Notes: generated by a model not told the origin, from the letters alone. A stretch of 64,000 bases of DNA from Paraburkholderia sp. HP33-1 (GCF_021390595.1 NZ_JAJEJR010000002.1:124001-188000); one strand, 5' to 3'. Shown: positions 34,899 through 44,596, counted from the first letter of the stretch. Numbers and translations: made by a program.

Positions 34899-37478
34899 AT
34901 GCCGCGAACCGCGTTGGAAATGGATGAAACTCCCGTCACGAACGTTGTCGTGATTGGCCACGGGATGGTGGGTCACAAGCTTCTCGAATGTCTGGTCGAC
35001 GACTCGCGCGCCGCGCTGCACATCACGGTGCTGTGCGAAGAACCGCGTCCCGCTTACGACCGCGTGCACCTGTCCGAGTTCTTTTCCGGCAAGTCCGCGG
35101 ATGACCTGTCGCTCGTCAAGCCGGGCTTCTTCGAGCGTGAGAACGTGCTGCTCAGGCTCGACACGAAGGCGGTCTCGATCGACCGGGAAGCCCACACGGT
35201 GAGCCTCTCGACCGGCGAGACGCTGTCTTACGACAAACTCGTCCTCGCCACCGGTTCCTCGCCGTTCGTTCCGCCGATGGCAGGCAGCGATCGTCAGGAC
35301 TGCTTTGTCTATCGCACCATCGAAGATCTCGAAGCGATGCAGGCATGCGGCGCGCGGGCGAAGTCGGGGGTCGTGGTGGGCGGCGGCCTGCTCGGCCTCG
35401 AGTGCGCGAAGGCGCTGCACGACATGGGACTGGCTGCGCATGTCGTCGAGTTTGCGCCGCGTCTGATGGCAGTGCAGGTCGATGAAGGCGGCGGACAGAT
35501 GCTGCGCGGCAAGATCGAGGAACTGGGCGTGCAGGTCCACACCGGCAAGCATACGCTCGCGATCGTCGACGGCGAGTCGGGCACGCACCGCATGCAGTTC
35601 GCCGACGGCACGCATCTCGACACCGACATGATCGTGTTCTCCGCCGGCATCCGTCCGCGCGACGAGATCGCGCGCGCATGCGGCCTCGAACTGGGTCCGC
35701 GCGGGGGCATCGCGATCGATGCGAGCTGCCGCACCAGCGATCCCGACATCTACGCGATCGGCGAATGTGCTGCGTGGAACGGCATGGTGTACGGGCTCGT
35801 CGCGCCAGGTTATGACATGGCGCGCGTGGCGGCGAAGCATCTGCTCGGCGACGACGCGGGCTTCGCCGGCGCGGACATGAGCACCAAGCTCAAGCTGATG
35901 GGCGTGGACGTCGCCAGCATCGGCGATGCGCACGGCAGGACGCCGGGCAGCCGCTCGTACCAGTTCAGCGACGAACGCAAACAGGTCTACAAGAAGCTGG
36001 TGGTGTCCGAGTGCGGCAAGCAGCTTCTCGGTGCCGTGATGGTGGGCGACGCGACCGAATACGGCACGCTGCTGCAGATGATGCTCAACAGCATCGAGCT
36101 GCCCGAAGCACCGGAATTCCTGATCCTGCCGCAAAGCGACGGCAACGCCAGGCCCGGACTCGGCGTCGACGCGCTGCCCGAGGCCGCGCAGATCTGCTCG
36201 TGCAACAACGTTTCCAAAGGCGAAATCTGCGCCGCCGTGTGCGCGGGCGCGACCGACATCGGCGCGCTCAAGTGCGCGACCACCGCCGGCACGTCGTGCG
36301 GCGGCTGCGTGCCGCTCGTCACGCAGGTGATGAAGGCCGAGATGAAGAAGCAGGGTCTCGCGGTCAACAACCACCTGTGCGAGCACTTCCCGTACTCGCG
36401 GCAGGAGCTGTATCACATCGTGCGCGTCGAGCGCGTGAAGACCTTTGGCGAGTTGCTGGCGAAGCATGGCCATGGTCTCGGCTGCGACATCTGCAAGCCG
36501 GCGGTGGCCGGCATCCTGGCTTCGTGCTGGAACGAGTTCGTGCTGAAGAAGGAACACGCGAGCCTGCAGGACTCGAACGACTACTACCTCGCGAACATCC
36601 AGCGTGACGGCACGTATTCGGTGGTGCCGCGCATGCCGGGCGGCGAAGTCACGCCCGAAGGTCTGATCGCCGTCGGCCAGGTCGCGAAGAAATACGGCCT
36701 CTATACGAAGATCACCGGGGGCCAGCGGGTCGATCTGTTCGGCGCGCGCGTCGATCAACTGCCGCTGATCTGGGAAGAGCTGATCGCCGCCGGTTTCGAA
36801 TCGGGTCACGCGTACGGCAAGTCGCTGCGCACGGTGAAGTCGTGCGTCGGCTCGACGTGGTGCCGCTACGGCGTCGGCGATTCGGTGGGGCTCGCCGTTG
36901 CGATGGAAAACCGCTACAAGGGCTTGCGCTCGCCGCACAAGCTCAAGTTCGGCGTGTCGGGCTGCACCCGCGAATGCGCGGAAGCGCAGGGCAAGGACGT
37001 CGGCATCATCGCCACCGAGAAGGGCTGGAACCTCTACGTGTGCGGCAACGGCGGCATGAAGCCGCGTCACGCCGAACTGCTCGCGTCGGATTTGGACCGC
37101 GAGACGCTGGTGCGCTACATCGACCGCTTCCTGATGTTCTACGTGCGTACCGCCGACCGTCTGCAACGCACCAGCGTGTGGCGCGACAACCTCGAAGGCG
37201 GCCTCGACTACCTGATCGACGTCGTCGTGCACGACAAGCTGGGACTTGCTGTGGAGCTGGAAGCGGAAATGCAGCACGTGATCGACACCTACGAGTGCGA
37301 GTGGAAGAGGGCGGTGACCGATCCCGAGACGCGCAAGCGCTTCCGTCATTTCGTCAACAGCGACAAGCTCGACGAGAACGTGAGCTTCGTCGAGGAGCGT
37401 GGCCAGATTCGCCCCGCGACGCCGCAAGAGCGGCAAGCGAGGCAGATCCCGATCCCCGTAGTCGTCGAAACCGCCTGA
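34899..37478 (+). CDS. nirB: Assimilatory nitrite reductase, large subunit (NAD(P)H)
   Basis: The product is 859 residues from the ATG at 34899; ATG 34920 is possible. Order of domains: FAD/NAD(P) reductase (VVVIGHGMVGHKLLE at 16-30), BFD-like [2Fe-2S] module (C433SC435NNVSKGEIC...TSCGGC), nitrite/sulfite reductase half-domain, and siroheme/4Fe-4S domain with C649-x5-C655 and C689-x3-C693. It reduces nitrite to ammonium in six electrons in the cytoplasm. It leads the operon nirB-nirD-flavoprotein-nitrate reductase. The frame extends upstream to 34749, but that is leader RNA. Confidence 0.96.
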   Translation: MPRTALEMDETPVTNVVVIGHGMVGHKLLECLVDDSRAALHITVLCEEPRPAYDRVHLSEFFSGKSADDLSLVKPGFFERENVLLRLDTKAVSIDREAHTVSLSTGETLSYDKLVLATGSSPFVPPMAGSDRQDCFVYRTIEDLEAMQACGARAKSGVVVGGGLLGLECAKALHDMGLAAHVVEFAPRLMAVQVDEGGGQMLRGKIEELGVQVHTGKHTLAIVDGESGTHRMQFADGTHLDTDMIVFSAGIRPRDEIARACGLELGPRGGIAIDASCRTSDPDIYAIGECAAWNGMVYGLVAPGYDMARVAAKHLLGDDAGFAGADMSTKLKLMGVDVASIGDAHGRTPGSRSYQFSDERKQVYKKLVVSECGKQLLGAVMVGDATEYGTLLQMMLNSIELPEAPEFLILPQSDGNARPGLGVDALPEAAQICSCNNVSKGEICAAVCAGATDIGALKCATTAGTSCGGCVPLVTQVMKAEMKKQGLAVNNHLCEHFPYSRQELYHIVRVERVKTFGELLAKHGHGLGCDICKPAVAGILASCWNEFVLKKEHASLQDSNDYYLANIQRDGTYSVVPRMPGGEVTPEGLIAVGQVAKKYGLYTKITGGQRVDLFGARVDQLPLIWEELIAAGFESGHAYGKSLRTVKSCVGSTWCRYGVGDSVGLAVAMENRYKGLRSPHKLKFGVSGCTRECAEAQGKDVGIIATEKGWNLYVCGNGGMKPRHAELLASDLDRETLVRYIDRFLMFYVRTADRLQRTSVWRDNLEGGLDYLIDVVVHDKLGLAVELEAEMQHVIDTYECEWKRAVTDPETRKRFRHFVNSDKLDENVSFVEERGQIRPATPQERQARQIPIPVVVETA

Positions 37479-37511
37479 CCCTTCACCACAACCTGATGTG
37501 AGGAACCCAGC

Positions 37512-37859
37512 ATGAGCAACGATCAGACTTCACAATCCTGGATGCCCGTGTGCGCGCTCGACGACATCGTTCCGAATACCGGTGTCTGCGCGCTGGTGAA
37601 TGGCGAGCAGGTTGCGGTTTTTCATGTCGCGCACGGTGATGGCGGCGTGTTCGCGATCGACAACTTCGATCCTGGTTCGCACGCGGCAGTTCTGTCGCGC
37701 GGACTGATCGGCAGCCTCGGCGAGCGCATCGTGGTGGCCTCGCCGATCTACAAGCATCATTTCGATCTGCGCACCGGCGAATGCCTGGAGGTGCCCGAGC
37801 ATTCCGTCAGCGCGTACCGGGTGCGCGTCGAGAGTGGCAAGGTGTGGGTCGCGGCATGA
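37512..37859 (+). CDS. nirD: Nitrite reductase small subunit (Rieske-like, no cluster ligands)
   Basis: The product is 115 residues with the Rieske fold order but without the CXH...CXXH iron ligands, as is normal for NirD. VCALDDIVPNTGVCALVNGEQVAVF and ERIVVASPIYKHHFDLRTGECLE are the recognisable strands. It partners NirB and is needed for NAD(P)H-dependent activity. A GAGGAA lies upstream of the ATG, 33 bases after nirB, and its stop overlaps the next start (ATGA at 37856). Confidence 0.95.
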   Translation: MSNDQTSQSWMPVCALDDIVPNTGVCALVNGEQVAVFHVAHGDGGVFAIDNFDPGSHAAVLSRGLIGSLGERIVVASPIYKHHFDLRTGECLEVPEHSVSAYRVRVESGKVWVAA

Positions 37860-39127
37860 GGCACGAAGTCGATGCGCTGATCTCGGCAGGCGCCTCGTTG
37901 GCCGCGCCTGGCCGCCCGCGCCTCGTGGTGGTCGGCAACGGCATGGCCGGCATGCGCACTGTCGAGGAACTGCTCAAGCTCGCGCCGGACCTGTATGACA
38001 TCACCGTATTCGGCGCCGAACCATACGGCAACTACAACCGCATCCTGCTCTCGCCGGTGCTTGCGGGCGAGAAGAGTGTCGACGACATCATCCTCAACGC
38101 GCGTGACTGGTATCGGGAGAACGGCATCCGGCTGTATGCCGGCGACCCGGTGGTGTCGATCGATCGCCGGCGCCGCATCGTGCGCTCGCAAGGCGGCATC
38201 GAGGTGGGCTACGACCGGCTCCTTATTGCGACCGGCTCGAAGCCTTTCCTGGTTCCGGTGCCGGGTCACCAACTGCCGGGTGTGATCGCGTTTCGTGACA
38301 TCCAGGATGTCGAAACGATGCTCGCCGCCGCACGCAGCCACCGTTACGCAGTGGTGATCGGCGGTGGCCTGCTCGGACTGGAGGCGGCGAACGGGTTGAT
38401 GCGCCAGGGCATGTCGGTGACGGTCGTGCATGTGATGGACAGCCTGATGGAGCGCCAGCTCGACAGGAGCGCGTCGGTCCTGCTGCAGCAGGCGCTGGAG
38501 AAGAAGGGCCTGCGTTTCCTGCTGAAGGCCACTACCGCTGAAATCGTCGGACCGGATCGCGTCACCGCGGTGCGTTTCGATGATGGCTCGGAGATTCCCG
38601 CGGACCTGGTTGTGATGACGGCCGGCGTGCGCCCGAATATCGAACTCGCGAAACAGGCCGGCCTGCACTGCGAACGTGCAATCGTCGTCGACGATACGCT
38701 GCAGACCTACGATCCGCGTGTCTACGCCGTCGGCGAGTGCGTGCAGCACCGCACGGCAACCTTCGGCCTCGTCGCGCCGATCTGGGACCAGGCGCGCGTG
38801 TGCGGCGCGCATCTCGCCGGCGCGGGCCATCGCCGTTATGTGCAGCGCGCGACCGCGACCAAGCTGAAAGTCACCGGCGTCGACCTGTATTCCGCCGGCG
38901 ACTTCATCGGCGGCCCGGACAGTGAAGACCTGGTGCTGCGCGATCCGCGGCGCGGCGTCTACAAGCGCCTCGTGATCGAGGATAACCGGGTGGTCGGCGC
39001 GGTCCTCTATGGCGACGTCAAGGAGGGCGCGTGGTATTTCGAACTGATCCAGAACCGCATCGACATCTCTTCGCTGCGCAGCCAGCTGCTGTTCGGCAAA
39101 GCCCTCTGCGAGATGCAGCCCGCCTGA
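37856..39127 (+). CDS. FAD-dependent NAD(P)H oxidoreductase, nitrate reductase electron-transfer subunit
   Basis: The product is 423 residues, starting at the ATG that overlaps the nirD stop. It has the two-dinucleotide fold of the nitrite-reductase/rubredoxin-reductase flavoproteins: VVVGNGMAGMRTVEELL near residue 25, ATGSKPFLVP, a second nucleotide loop VVIGGGLLGLEAANGL near 165, and the FAD-closing YAVGECVQHRTATFGLV. It resembles the N-terminal reductase part of NirB and most likely passes NAD(P)H electrons to the nitrate reductase that follows 29 bases downstream, the role of NasB/NasC-type proteins. This is inference from position. Confidence 0.88.
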   Translation: MRHEVDALISAGASLAAPGRPRLVVVGNGMAGMRTVEELLKLAPDLYDITVFGAEPYGNYNRILLSPVLAGEKSVDDIILNARDWYRENGIRLYAGDPVVSIDRRRRIVRSQGGIEVGYDRLLIATGSKPFLVPVPGHQLPGVIAFRDIQDVETMLAAARSHRYAVVIGGGLLGLEAANGLMRQGMSVTVVHVMDSLMERQLDRSASVLLQQALEKKGLRFLLKATTAEIVGPDRVTAVRFDDGSEIPADLVVMTAGVRPNIELAKQAGLHCERAIVVDDTLQTYDPRVYAVGECVQHRTATFGLVAPIWDQARVCGAHLAGAGHRRYVQRATATKLKVTGVDLYSAGDFIGGPDSEDLVLRDPRRGVYKRLVIEDNRVVGAVLYGDVKEGAWYFELIQNRIDISSLRSQLLFGKALCEMQPA

Positions 39128-39156
39128 ACGAGAGGCCGCTTGAAGCGGAATCCAAC

Positions 39157-41964
39157 GTGAGTTTCCCCATCGCTATTTCCAGCGCGCCTGACGGCAGCCG
39201 TGACGCTGTCAGGACCACCTGTCCATACTGCGGCGTCGGTTGCGGCGTGCGCGCGAGCGCGCGCCCGGATGGCCGGCATGAAATCGCCGGTGACGAACTG
39301 CACCCGGCGAACTTCGGCCGCTTGTGCGTGAAAGGCTCGGCGCTCGGCGAAACGATCGGACTCGACGGACGGCTTCTCTATCCGAAGCTGCGCGAACCCG
39401 CGAGCGGTGCATTGCGAGATGTGTCATGGAGTGATGCGCTCGACACTGTTGCCGGTGGCTTTCGCCGGATCATCGATCAGCACGGACCGGATGCCGTCGC
39501 GCTTTACGTATCGGGACAGTTGCTGACCGAGGACTACTACGTCGCCAACAAACTGATGAAGGGCTATGTCGGCAGCGCGAATATCGACACCAATTCGCGT
39601 CTGTGCATGTCGTCGTCCGTCGCAGGACATAAGCGGGCCTTTGGCGAAGATCTCGTGCCGGTGTGCTACGAGGATCTCGAACTGGCGGATCTGGTCGTGC
39701 TGGTCGGTTCGAATACGGCGTGGTGCCATCCGATCCTGTTCCAGCGCATCGTCAAGATCAAGGAAGCGCGGCCCGATATGAAGGTGGTCGTGATCGATCC
39801 GCGCTACACCGCGACTTGCGAAATGGCCGACTTGCATCTGCCGCTGAGCGCGGGCACCGACGTCCGGCTGTTCAACGGCTTGCTCAGCTTTCTCGCGGAA
39901 CATGGCGCGACGGACGAGCAGTTCGTCGGTGCGCATACGACTGGCTTTCCGGAGGCGCTAGGCGCCGCTTCAGCCGGCGCGCCAGGCGGGTTCGATCTCG
40001 CGCAATGCGCCAGGGCCTGCAAGGTCGATCCGCACGATCTCCTCGAGTTCTATCGCCTGTTCGCGCGCACCGAGCGCGTGGTGACGGTGTACTCGCAGGG
40101 CGTGAACCAGTCGACCTCCGGCACGGACAAGGTCAACAGCATCATCAATTGCCATCTGCTGACCGGCCGGATCGGCAAACCGGGGATGGGGCCGTTCTCG
40201 TTCACCGGCCAGCCGAATGCGATGGGTGGGCGCGAGGTCGGCGGTCTCGCGAACACGCTAGCTGCGCATCTCGAACTCGACCAGCCGGAGCATCGCGAAC
40301 TGGTGCAGCAATTCTGGGGCGCGCCTGTCATTGCGTCGCGGCCGGGGCTCAAGGCCGTCGAGTTGTTCGAGGCAATCGAGCAAGGCCGCATCAAGGCGGT
40401 CTGGATCATGGGCACGAACCCGGTGGTGAGCCTGCCCGACGGCGATCAGGCGAAGCGCGCGCTCACGCGCTGCGAACTCGTCGTCTGCTCCGACATCGTG
40501 GAGCACACGGATACCAATGCGTTTGCCCACGTCCTGCTGCCGGCGCTCGGCTGGGGAGAAAAGGACGGCACCGTCACCAATTCCGAGCGCAGGATTTCGC
40601 GGCAGCGCGCGTTCCTGCCGGCGCCCGGCGAAGCACGCGCTGACTGGCGGATCATCTGCGACGTTGCGCAACGAATGGGCTATGCGGGCTTCGAGTTCGC
40701 CAGCCAGCAGGAGATTTTCGATGAGCACGCGCGGCTCAGCGCATGGCGCAATGAAGATAGCCGGAGCGCCGACGCAACGAGCGCCCCACCCGTCGACGGC
40801 GGCGTGCGCCGCGCGTTCAACCTGGCCGGCCTCGTCGGCCTCGGTGCCGAAGGTTACGCTGCGATGCAGCCCGTCCAGTGGCCGGTTCTCGCGAAGCATG
40901 ACACGGCAGCGTCAGGCACCGGGCGTCTTTTTGGCGATCGCCGCTTCAGCCACGCGGACGGTAAGGCGCGCTTCGTCGCCACGCCGCCACGCGCTCCGGC
41001 CAACGCACCGGATGACGACTATCCGCTGACGCTGAACACCGGCCGCGTGCGCGACCAGTGGCACACAATGACGCGAACGGGCAAGTCGGAGAAGCTTGCC
41101 GGCCATGTCACGGAGGCCTTTGTCGACATGCATCCGCAGGATGCGCTGGCGTGCGGCGTGCGTGAAGGCGATCTCGCGCGGGTATCGAGCCGCTGGGGGG
41201 CGATGGTCGCGCGTGTGCAATATGGCGGCGGCATGCCGCGCGGCAGCGTGTTCGTCCCGATCCACTGGAACGATCAGGTGGCCTCCGACGCACGCGTGGG
41301 CGCCGTGGTGAATCCATCTGTCGATCCGGTTTCGGGCGAGCCAGAGTTCAAGCACACGCCGGTTCGGGTCGACAAGTTCCACGTCGCCTGGCACGGCTTC
41401 TCACTGAGCCGGCAAGCTCCGGTGCTGGATAGCTTCACGTACTGGACGCGCATCCACGGTGCGCAGTTCGTGCGCTACGAACTCGCGGGGCGCAACCCGC
41501 TCGCCGACCACGGCGATCGCGGCGCCTGGGCGCGCGCGCTATTTCGCGTCGACGATTCTCACGACGACTGGCTCGAATACGAGGACCGCTCGGCAGGCGT
41601 CTATCGCGCGGTTCATCTGGTCGACGACCGCATCGAGAACTGCGTCTTTCTTTCGGCACGTCCTGAATTACCGGCGCGTGAATGGCTCGCGAGTCTGTTT
41701 GCGAAGGACAAGCTCGACGAAGCGGACCGTATCGGCGTGTTGCTGGGACAGCCAATCGGCAAAGGCGCCGATACTGGGCCTACGGTTTGTTCGTGCTTCG
41801 GGGTCGGGCGCAACACGATCTGCGCGGCGATCCGTGAGCAGGGACTGAAGACCGCCGCAGAGATTACCGCGTGCCTGAAAGCCGGCGGCAACTGCGGGTC
41901 CTGCGTGCCGGAACTGAAGAAGCTGCTGGTCGATACTGAACTGGCGCGGCTGAGCGCCGCTTGA
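39157..41964 (+). CDS. nasA: Assimilatory nitrate reductase, molybdopterin catalytic subunit
   Basis: The product is 935 residues. The N-terminal [4Fe-4S] motif is C22-x2-C25-x3-C29-x27-C57 (CPYCGVGCG...GRLCVKG). The bis-MGD domains follow, including NSRLCMSSSVAGHKRAFGED and FSFTGQPNAMGGREVGGLANTL, and the C-terminus has the cofactor-capping barrel. A final BFD-like [2Fe-2S] module (CSCFGVGRNTICAAI...GGNCGSCVPELK) provides the electron entry seen in the NasA/NarB-with-BFD group. It reduces nitrate to nitrite in the cytoplasm. The start is GTG at 39157; longer frames overlap the flavoprotein. No signal peptide, so not a periplasmic Nap enzyme. Confidence 0.95.
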   Translation: MSFPIAISSAPDGSRDAVRTTCPYCGVGCGVRASARPDGRHEIAGDELHPANFGRLCVKGSALGETIGLDGRLLYPKLREPASGALRDVSWSDALDTVAGGFRRIIDQHGPDAVALYVSGQLLTEDYYVANKLMKGYVGSANIDTNSRLCMSSSVAGHKRAFGEDLVPVCYEDLELADLVVLVGSNTAWCHPILFQRIVKIKEARPDMKVVVIDPRYTATCEMADLHLPLSAGTDVRLFNGLLSFLAEHGATDEQFVGAHTTGFPEALGAASAGAPGGFDLAQCARACKVDPHDLLEFYRLFARTERVVTVYSQGVNQSTSGTDKVNSIINCHLLTGRIGKPGMGPFSFTGQPNAMGGREVGGLANTLAAHLELDQPEHRELVQQFWGAPVIASRPGLKAVELFEAIEQGRIKAVWIMGTNPVVSLPDGDQAKRALTRCELVVCSDIVEHTDTNAFAHVLLPALGWGEKDGTVTNSERRISRQRAFLPAPGEARADWRIICDVAQRMGYAGFEFASQQEIFDEHARLSAWRNEDSRSADATSAPPVDGGVRRAFNLAGLVGLGAEGYAAMQPVQWPVLAKHDTAASGTGRLFGDRRFSHADGKARFVATPPRAPANAPDDDYPLTLNTGRVRDQWHTMTRTGKSEKLAGHVTEAFVDMHPQDALACGVREGDLARVSSRWGAMVARVQYGGGMPRGSVFVPIHWNDQVASDARVGAVVNPSVDPVSGEPEFKHTPVRVDKFHVAWHGFSLSRQAPVLDSFTYWTRIHGAQFVRYELAGRNPLADHGDRGAWARALFRVDDSHDDWLEYEDRSAGVYRAVHLVDDRIENCVFLSARPELPAREWLASLFAKDKLDEADRIGVLLGQPIGKGADTGPTVCSCFGVGRNTICAAIREQGLKTAAEITACLKAGGNCGSCVPELKKLLVDTELARLSAA

Positions 41965-42005
41965 GCGGGATGCAAGGCGGCGGCTTTGTCGAGCTGACAA
42001 GCATG

Positions 42006-42219
42006 GATCGAGCTGCCGCCTTTGCGGGAACGTCGCGGACCGCTTCGTGCTCGGCCTGACCGGCGACAGCCTGTTGGCGCCACGCGGCAACGCGAGCAAA
42101 GGCGGAACCCTTGCCGAGCAGCTCGCTTACTTCGAGCGGATGCTGATCGAAGACATGCTGCGGCGTCATAATGGCAATGTCTCGCAAGCACGGAACGGAT
42201 ACAGCTGACAACGCGTGAC
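42006..42219 (+). repeat. Rearranged partial duplicate of the dctD/DUF3579 junction
   Basis: Three blocks copied from 32084-32575 are stitched together in the same orientation: 42006-42037 matches 32084-32115, 42031-42180 matches 32255-32404 with only three mismatches seen, and 42186-42219 matches 32541-32574 with several mismatches. The first join uses a shared nine-base AACGTCGCG and the second the short AAGCA context, as in microhomology-mediated deletion. It cannot be translated as DctD. It lies 41 bases after nasA, so the nas island is bracketed by direct repeats of dctD sequence. Confidence 0.92.
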
Positions 42220-42230
42220 GGTCATATCGA

Positions 42231-43436
42231 ATGCAGAACGAACCGCAAGTCAGTGTTGTCGGGCAGATTCCGCGCAACGTGTGGGTTCTCGGTTGTGTCA
42301 GTCTGTTCATGGACATCTCATCCGAAATCATCCACAGCCTGCTGCCGATGTTTCTGCTGACAACCCTTGGCGCGACCGCTGGCGCGATCGGCCTCATTGA
42401 GGGGATCGCGGAGGCCACTGCACCCATCGTCAAAGTATTTTCGGGCACGCTCAGTGACTATCTGGGCAACCGTAAATGGCTGGCCGTGGCCGGGTACTCT
42501 CTGGGCGCAGTGAGCAAGCCGCTTTTTGCCATTGCGCCGACACTCGGAATCGTGGTGATGGCGCGCATCATCGACCGTGTAGGCAAGGGTATCCGGGGTG
42601 CGCCGCGAGACGCGCTGGTCGCGGATGTTACGCCGCAGCACCTGCGCGGTGCGGCCTTCGGGCTACGCCAGGCGCTCGACACGGTTGGGGCAGTTCTCGG
42701 ACCGTTGGTGGCGGTTCTCATCATGCAGATGGGCGCAGACAACTTCCGGCTCGCCTTCTGGATTGCGGTCATTCCAGGGCTACTCGCCGTTGGCCTGCTG
42801 ACGTTTGGTGTCAAGGAGCCCGTCCATGAGCGTCCCGCCAAGGGGAACAATCCTGTCCGCTGGGCGAGCCTCAGAGACCTCGATTTGAAGTATTGGTGGG
42901 TGGTCGGAATCGGCGCCGTTTTCTCGCTGGCGCGGTTCAGCGAGGCGTTTCTGGTTCTGCGTGCCATGGGAAGTGGCGTAGCGATTGCGCTGGTGCCGCT
43001 TGTCATGGTCACGATGAATGTCGTTTACGCGGCGTCCGCTTATCCGTTCGGCAAACTCGCGGACACCATGAGCCACACCCGGCTATTGGTAGCCGGTCTG
43101 ATCGTGTTGATCGGCTCCGATGTCGTCCTCGCACACGGCACACACTGGAGCATCGTTCTCGTGGGAGTCGCGCTGTGGGGGCTGCACATGGGGATGACCC
43201 AGGGTCTGCTTGCCACGATGGTCGCACACACCGCACCGCCACATCTGCGCGGCACCGGGTTTGGTTTCTTCAATCTACTGAGCGGCATCGTCACGTTGGC
43301 TTCGAGCGTCATCGCGGGGCAGTTGTGGGAACGTTGGGGTGCAGCCACTACGTTTTACGCGGGCGCAGTCTTCAGTGTCGTGACTGTCGTGCTGCTCCTG
43401 TTCTACCCCACACCTGTTGCAAGCGATGCGCGCTGA
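42231..43436 (+). CDS. MFS transporter
   Basis: The product is 401 residues with about twelve membrane helices. It starts MQNEPQVSVVGQIPRNVWVLG; TM1 is LGCVSLFMDISSEIIHSLLPMFLL, and the loop 2-3 signature is GTLSDYLGNRKWLAVAGYSLG. RIIDRVGKGIRGAPRDALVAD after TM4 is typical of a small MFS subgroup often annotated as putative drug or multidrug efflux. The ribosome site is weak. The gene starts 11 bases after the duplicated dctD fragment, so its native promoter may have been replaced. The substrate is unknown. Confidence 0.85.
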   Translation: MQNEPQVSVVGQIPRNVWVLGCVSLFMDISSEIIHSLLPMFLLTTLGATAGAIGLIEGIAEATAPIVKVFSGTLSDYLGNRKWLAVAGYSLGAVSKPLFAIAPTLGIVVMARIIDRVGKGIRGAPRDALVADVTPQHLRGAAFGLRQALDTVGAVLGPLVAVLIMQMGADNFRLAFWIAVIPGLLAVGLLTFGVKEPVHERPAKGNNPVRWASLRDLDLKYWWVVGIGAVFSLARFSEAFLVLRAMGSGVAIALVPLVMVTMNVVYAASAYPFGKLADTMSHTRLLVAGLIVLIGSDVVLAHGTHWSIVLVGVALWGLHMGMTQGLLATMVAHTAPPHLRGTGFGFFNLLSGIVTLASSVIAGQLWERWGAATTFYAGAVFSVVTVVLLLFYPTPVASDAR

Positions 43437-43696
43437 GGCGTGACGTCAGGCTGTGGCCACCCACTCTGACCCGCGGCGATCGCCGACGTCTGCACCCCGC
43501 CGGCAAACCGTGCCATCATGTCGACGATTCAGCAGATGTTTTCGAGCGGACAGAAGTCGCATTTGTTGCAAGCGCTTCAGTACCGCCCGATCCGACGCGC
43601 AGCATCGACCGGCCGAAGCGGGACACCCTGCCGGCTGCATCCGGCCAGACCCTACGGCCGCGCTGCACCGTCTATCAGCCGGACGAGGAGGTCATC
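43437..43696. other. Intergenic region before galU-like gene
   Basis: No gene was seen here. The right end holds a GAGGAGG ribosome site eight bases before the ATG of the uridylyltransferase. Short frames in this region have no family resemblance. Confidence 0.5.
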
Positions 43697-44596
43697 ATGC
43701 TTGCAGTTCACAAGGCGGTGTTTCCGGTAGCGGGAATCGACACGCGCTTTCTGCCGGCCACCAAGGCGAGTCCGAAGGAGATGCTGCCGGTCATCGACAA
43801 GCCGTTGATTCAATACGCGGTCGAAGAAGCGATTGATGCGGGCATTGCCGAGTTGATCTTTGTCACGGGCCGCGGCAAACGCGTGATCGAAGATCACTTC
43901 GACGAATCCTACGAAGTCGAACACGTGCTGCGAACGAGAGGGCTGCAGAGCCTCGCCGAGCTTGTGCACGGCATCAAGCCGCCCAACGTCAGTTGCGTCT
44001 ATGTCCGCCAGGCCGAGCCGCTCGGTCTCGGTCACGCGGTTTTGTGCGCACAGAAGCTGATCGGCGAAGAACCCTTCGCGGTTGTTCTCGCCGACGATCT
44101 GCTCAAAGGTCGTCCGCCTGTTCTCGAACAGATGGTGCACATCTTCAGCCATTACGATTCATCGGTGATTGCGGTCGAGGAATTCGGAGCGGAGGGTGCG
44201 TGCTCGCACGGCGTGATTGGCGGACGCCATTGGGACCAGCATGTGATCAGCGTGTCGAGCATTGTCGAAAAGCCAGCGCCGGAACAGGCGCCGTCGTCGT
44301 TCGGCGTCGCGGGGCGCTACGTGCTGATGCCGGCGGTATTCGAACATTTGCGCGCGGTGCGGCCTGACGCAAATGGCGAGATTCAACTGACGCCCGCAAT
44401 TCACTCGATGCTCGAAAGCGAACAGGTGCTCGCCTATGAATTCATCGGCAAACGCTATGACTGCGGGACGAAACTCGGTTATCTGCAGGCAACTGTCGAT
44501 TTCGCTCTGCAACATGATGAAGTGCACGATGCATTCGGCGCGTGGTTGCGCAAGCGTGTGGATGGCGGGACGGGGGCGCCCGGGACAGCGCATTAG
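43697..44596 (+). CDS. galU: UTP-glucose-1-phosphate uridylyltransferase (GalU paralogue)
   Basis: The product is 299 residues, normal for bacterial GalU, which makes UDP-glucose for polysaccharides. The nucleotidyltransferase start FPVAGIDTRFLPATKASPKEMLPV differs from the GalU consensus G-L-G-T-R-F at one place: the second Gly of the nucleotide loop is Asp (D15). Other landmarks are intact: KPLIQYAVEEAI, RQAEPLGLGHAVLCA, ADDLL, IVEKPAPEQAP and GKRYDCGTKLGYL. A strong GAGGAGG precedes the ATG. The divergence suggests a second copy in the genome. Whether the Asp allows catalysis cannot be told from sequence. Confidence 0.88.
   Translation: MLAVHKAVFPVAGIDTRFLPATKASPKEMLPVIDKPLIQYAVEEAIDAGIAELIFVTGRGKRVIEDHFDESYEVEHVLRTRGLQSLAELVHGIKPPNVSCVYVRQAEPLGLGHAVLCAQKLIGEEPFAVVLADDLLKGRPPVLEQMVHIFSHYDSSVIAVEEFGAEGACSHGVIGGRHWDQHVISVSSIVEKPAPEQAPSSFGVAGRYVLMPAVFEHLRAVRPDANGEIQLTPAIHSMLESEQVLAYEFIGKRYDCGTKLGYLQATVDFALQHDEVHDAFGAWLRKRVDGGTGAPGTAH

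Noticed and set aside
34881..37436. Long antisense open frame (about 850 codons) opposite nirB; similar long frames oppose the RND genes (6773-9091) and dctB (29216-31153).
   Set aside because: High-GC codon bias leaves antisense frames open; the translations are Arg/His-rich with no domain and the sense genes are certain.
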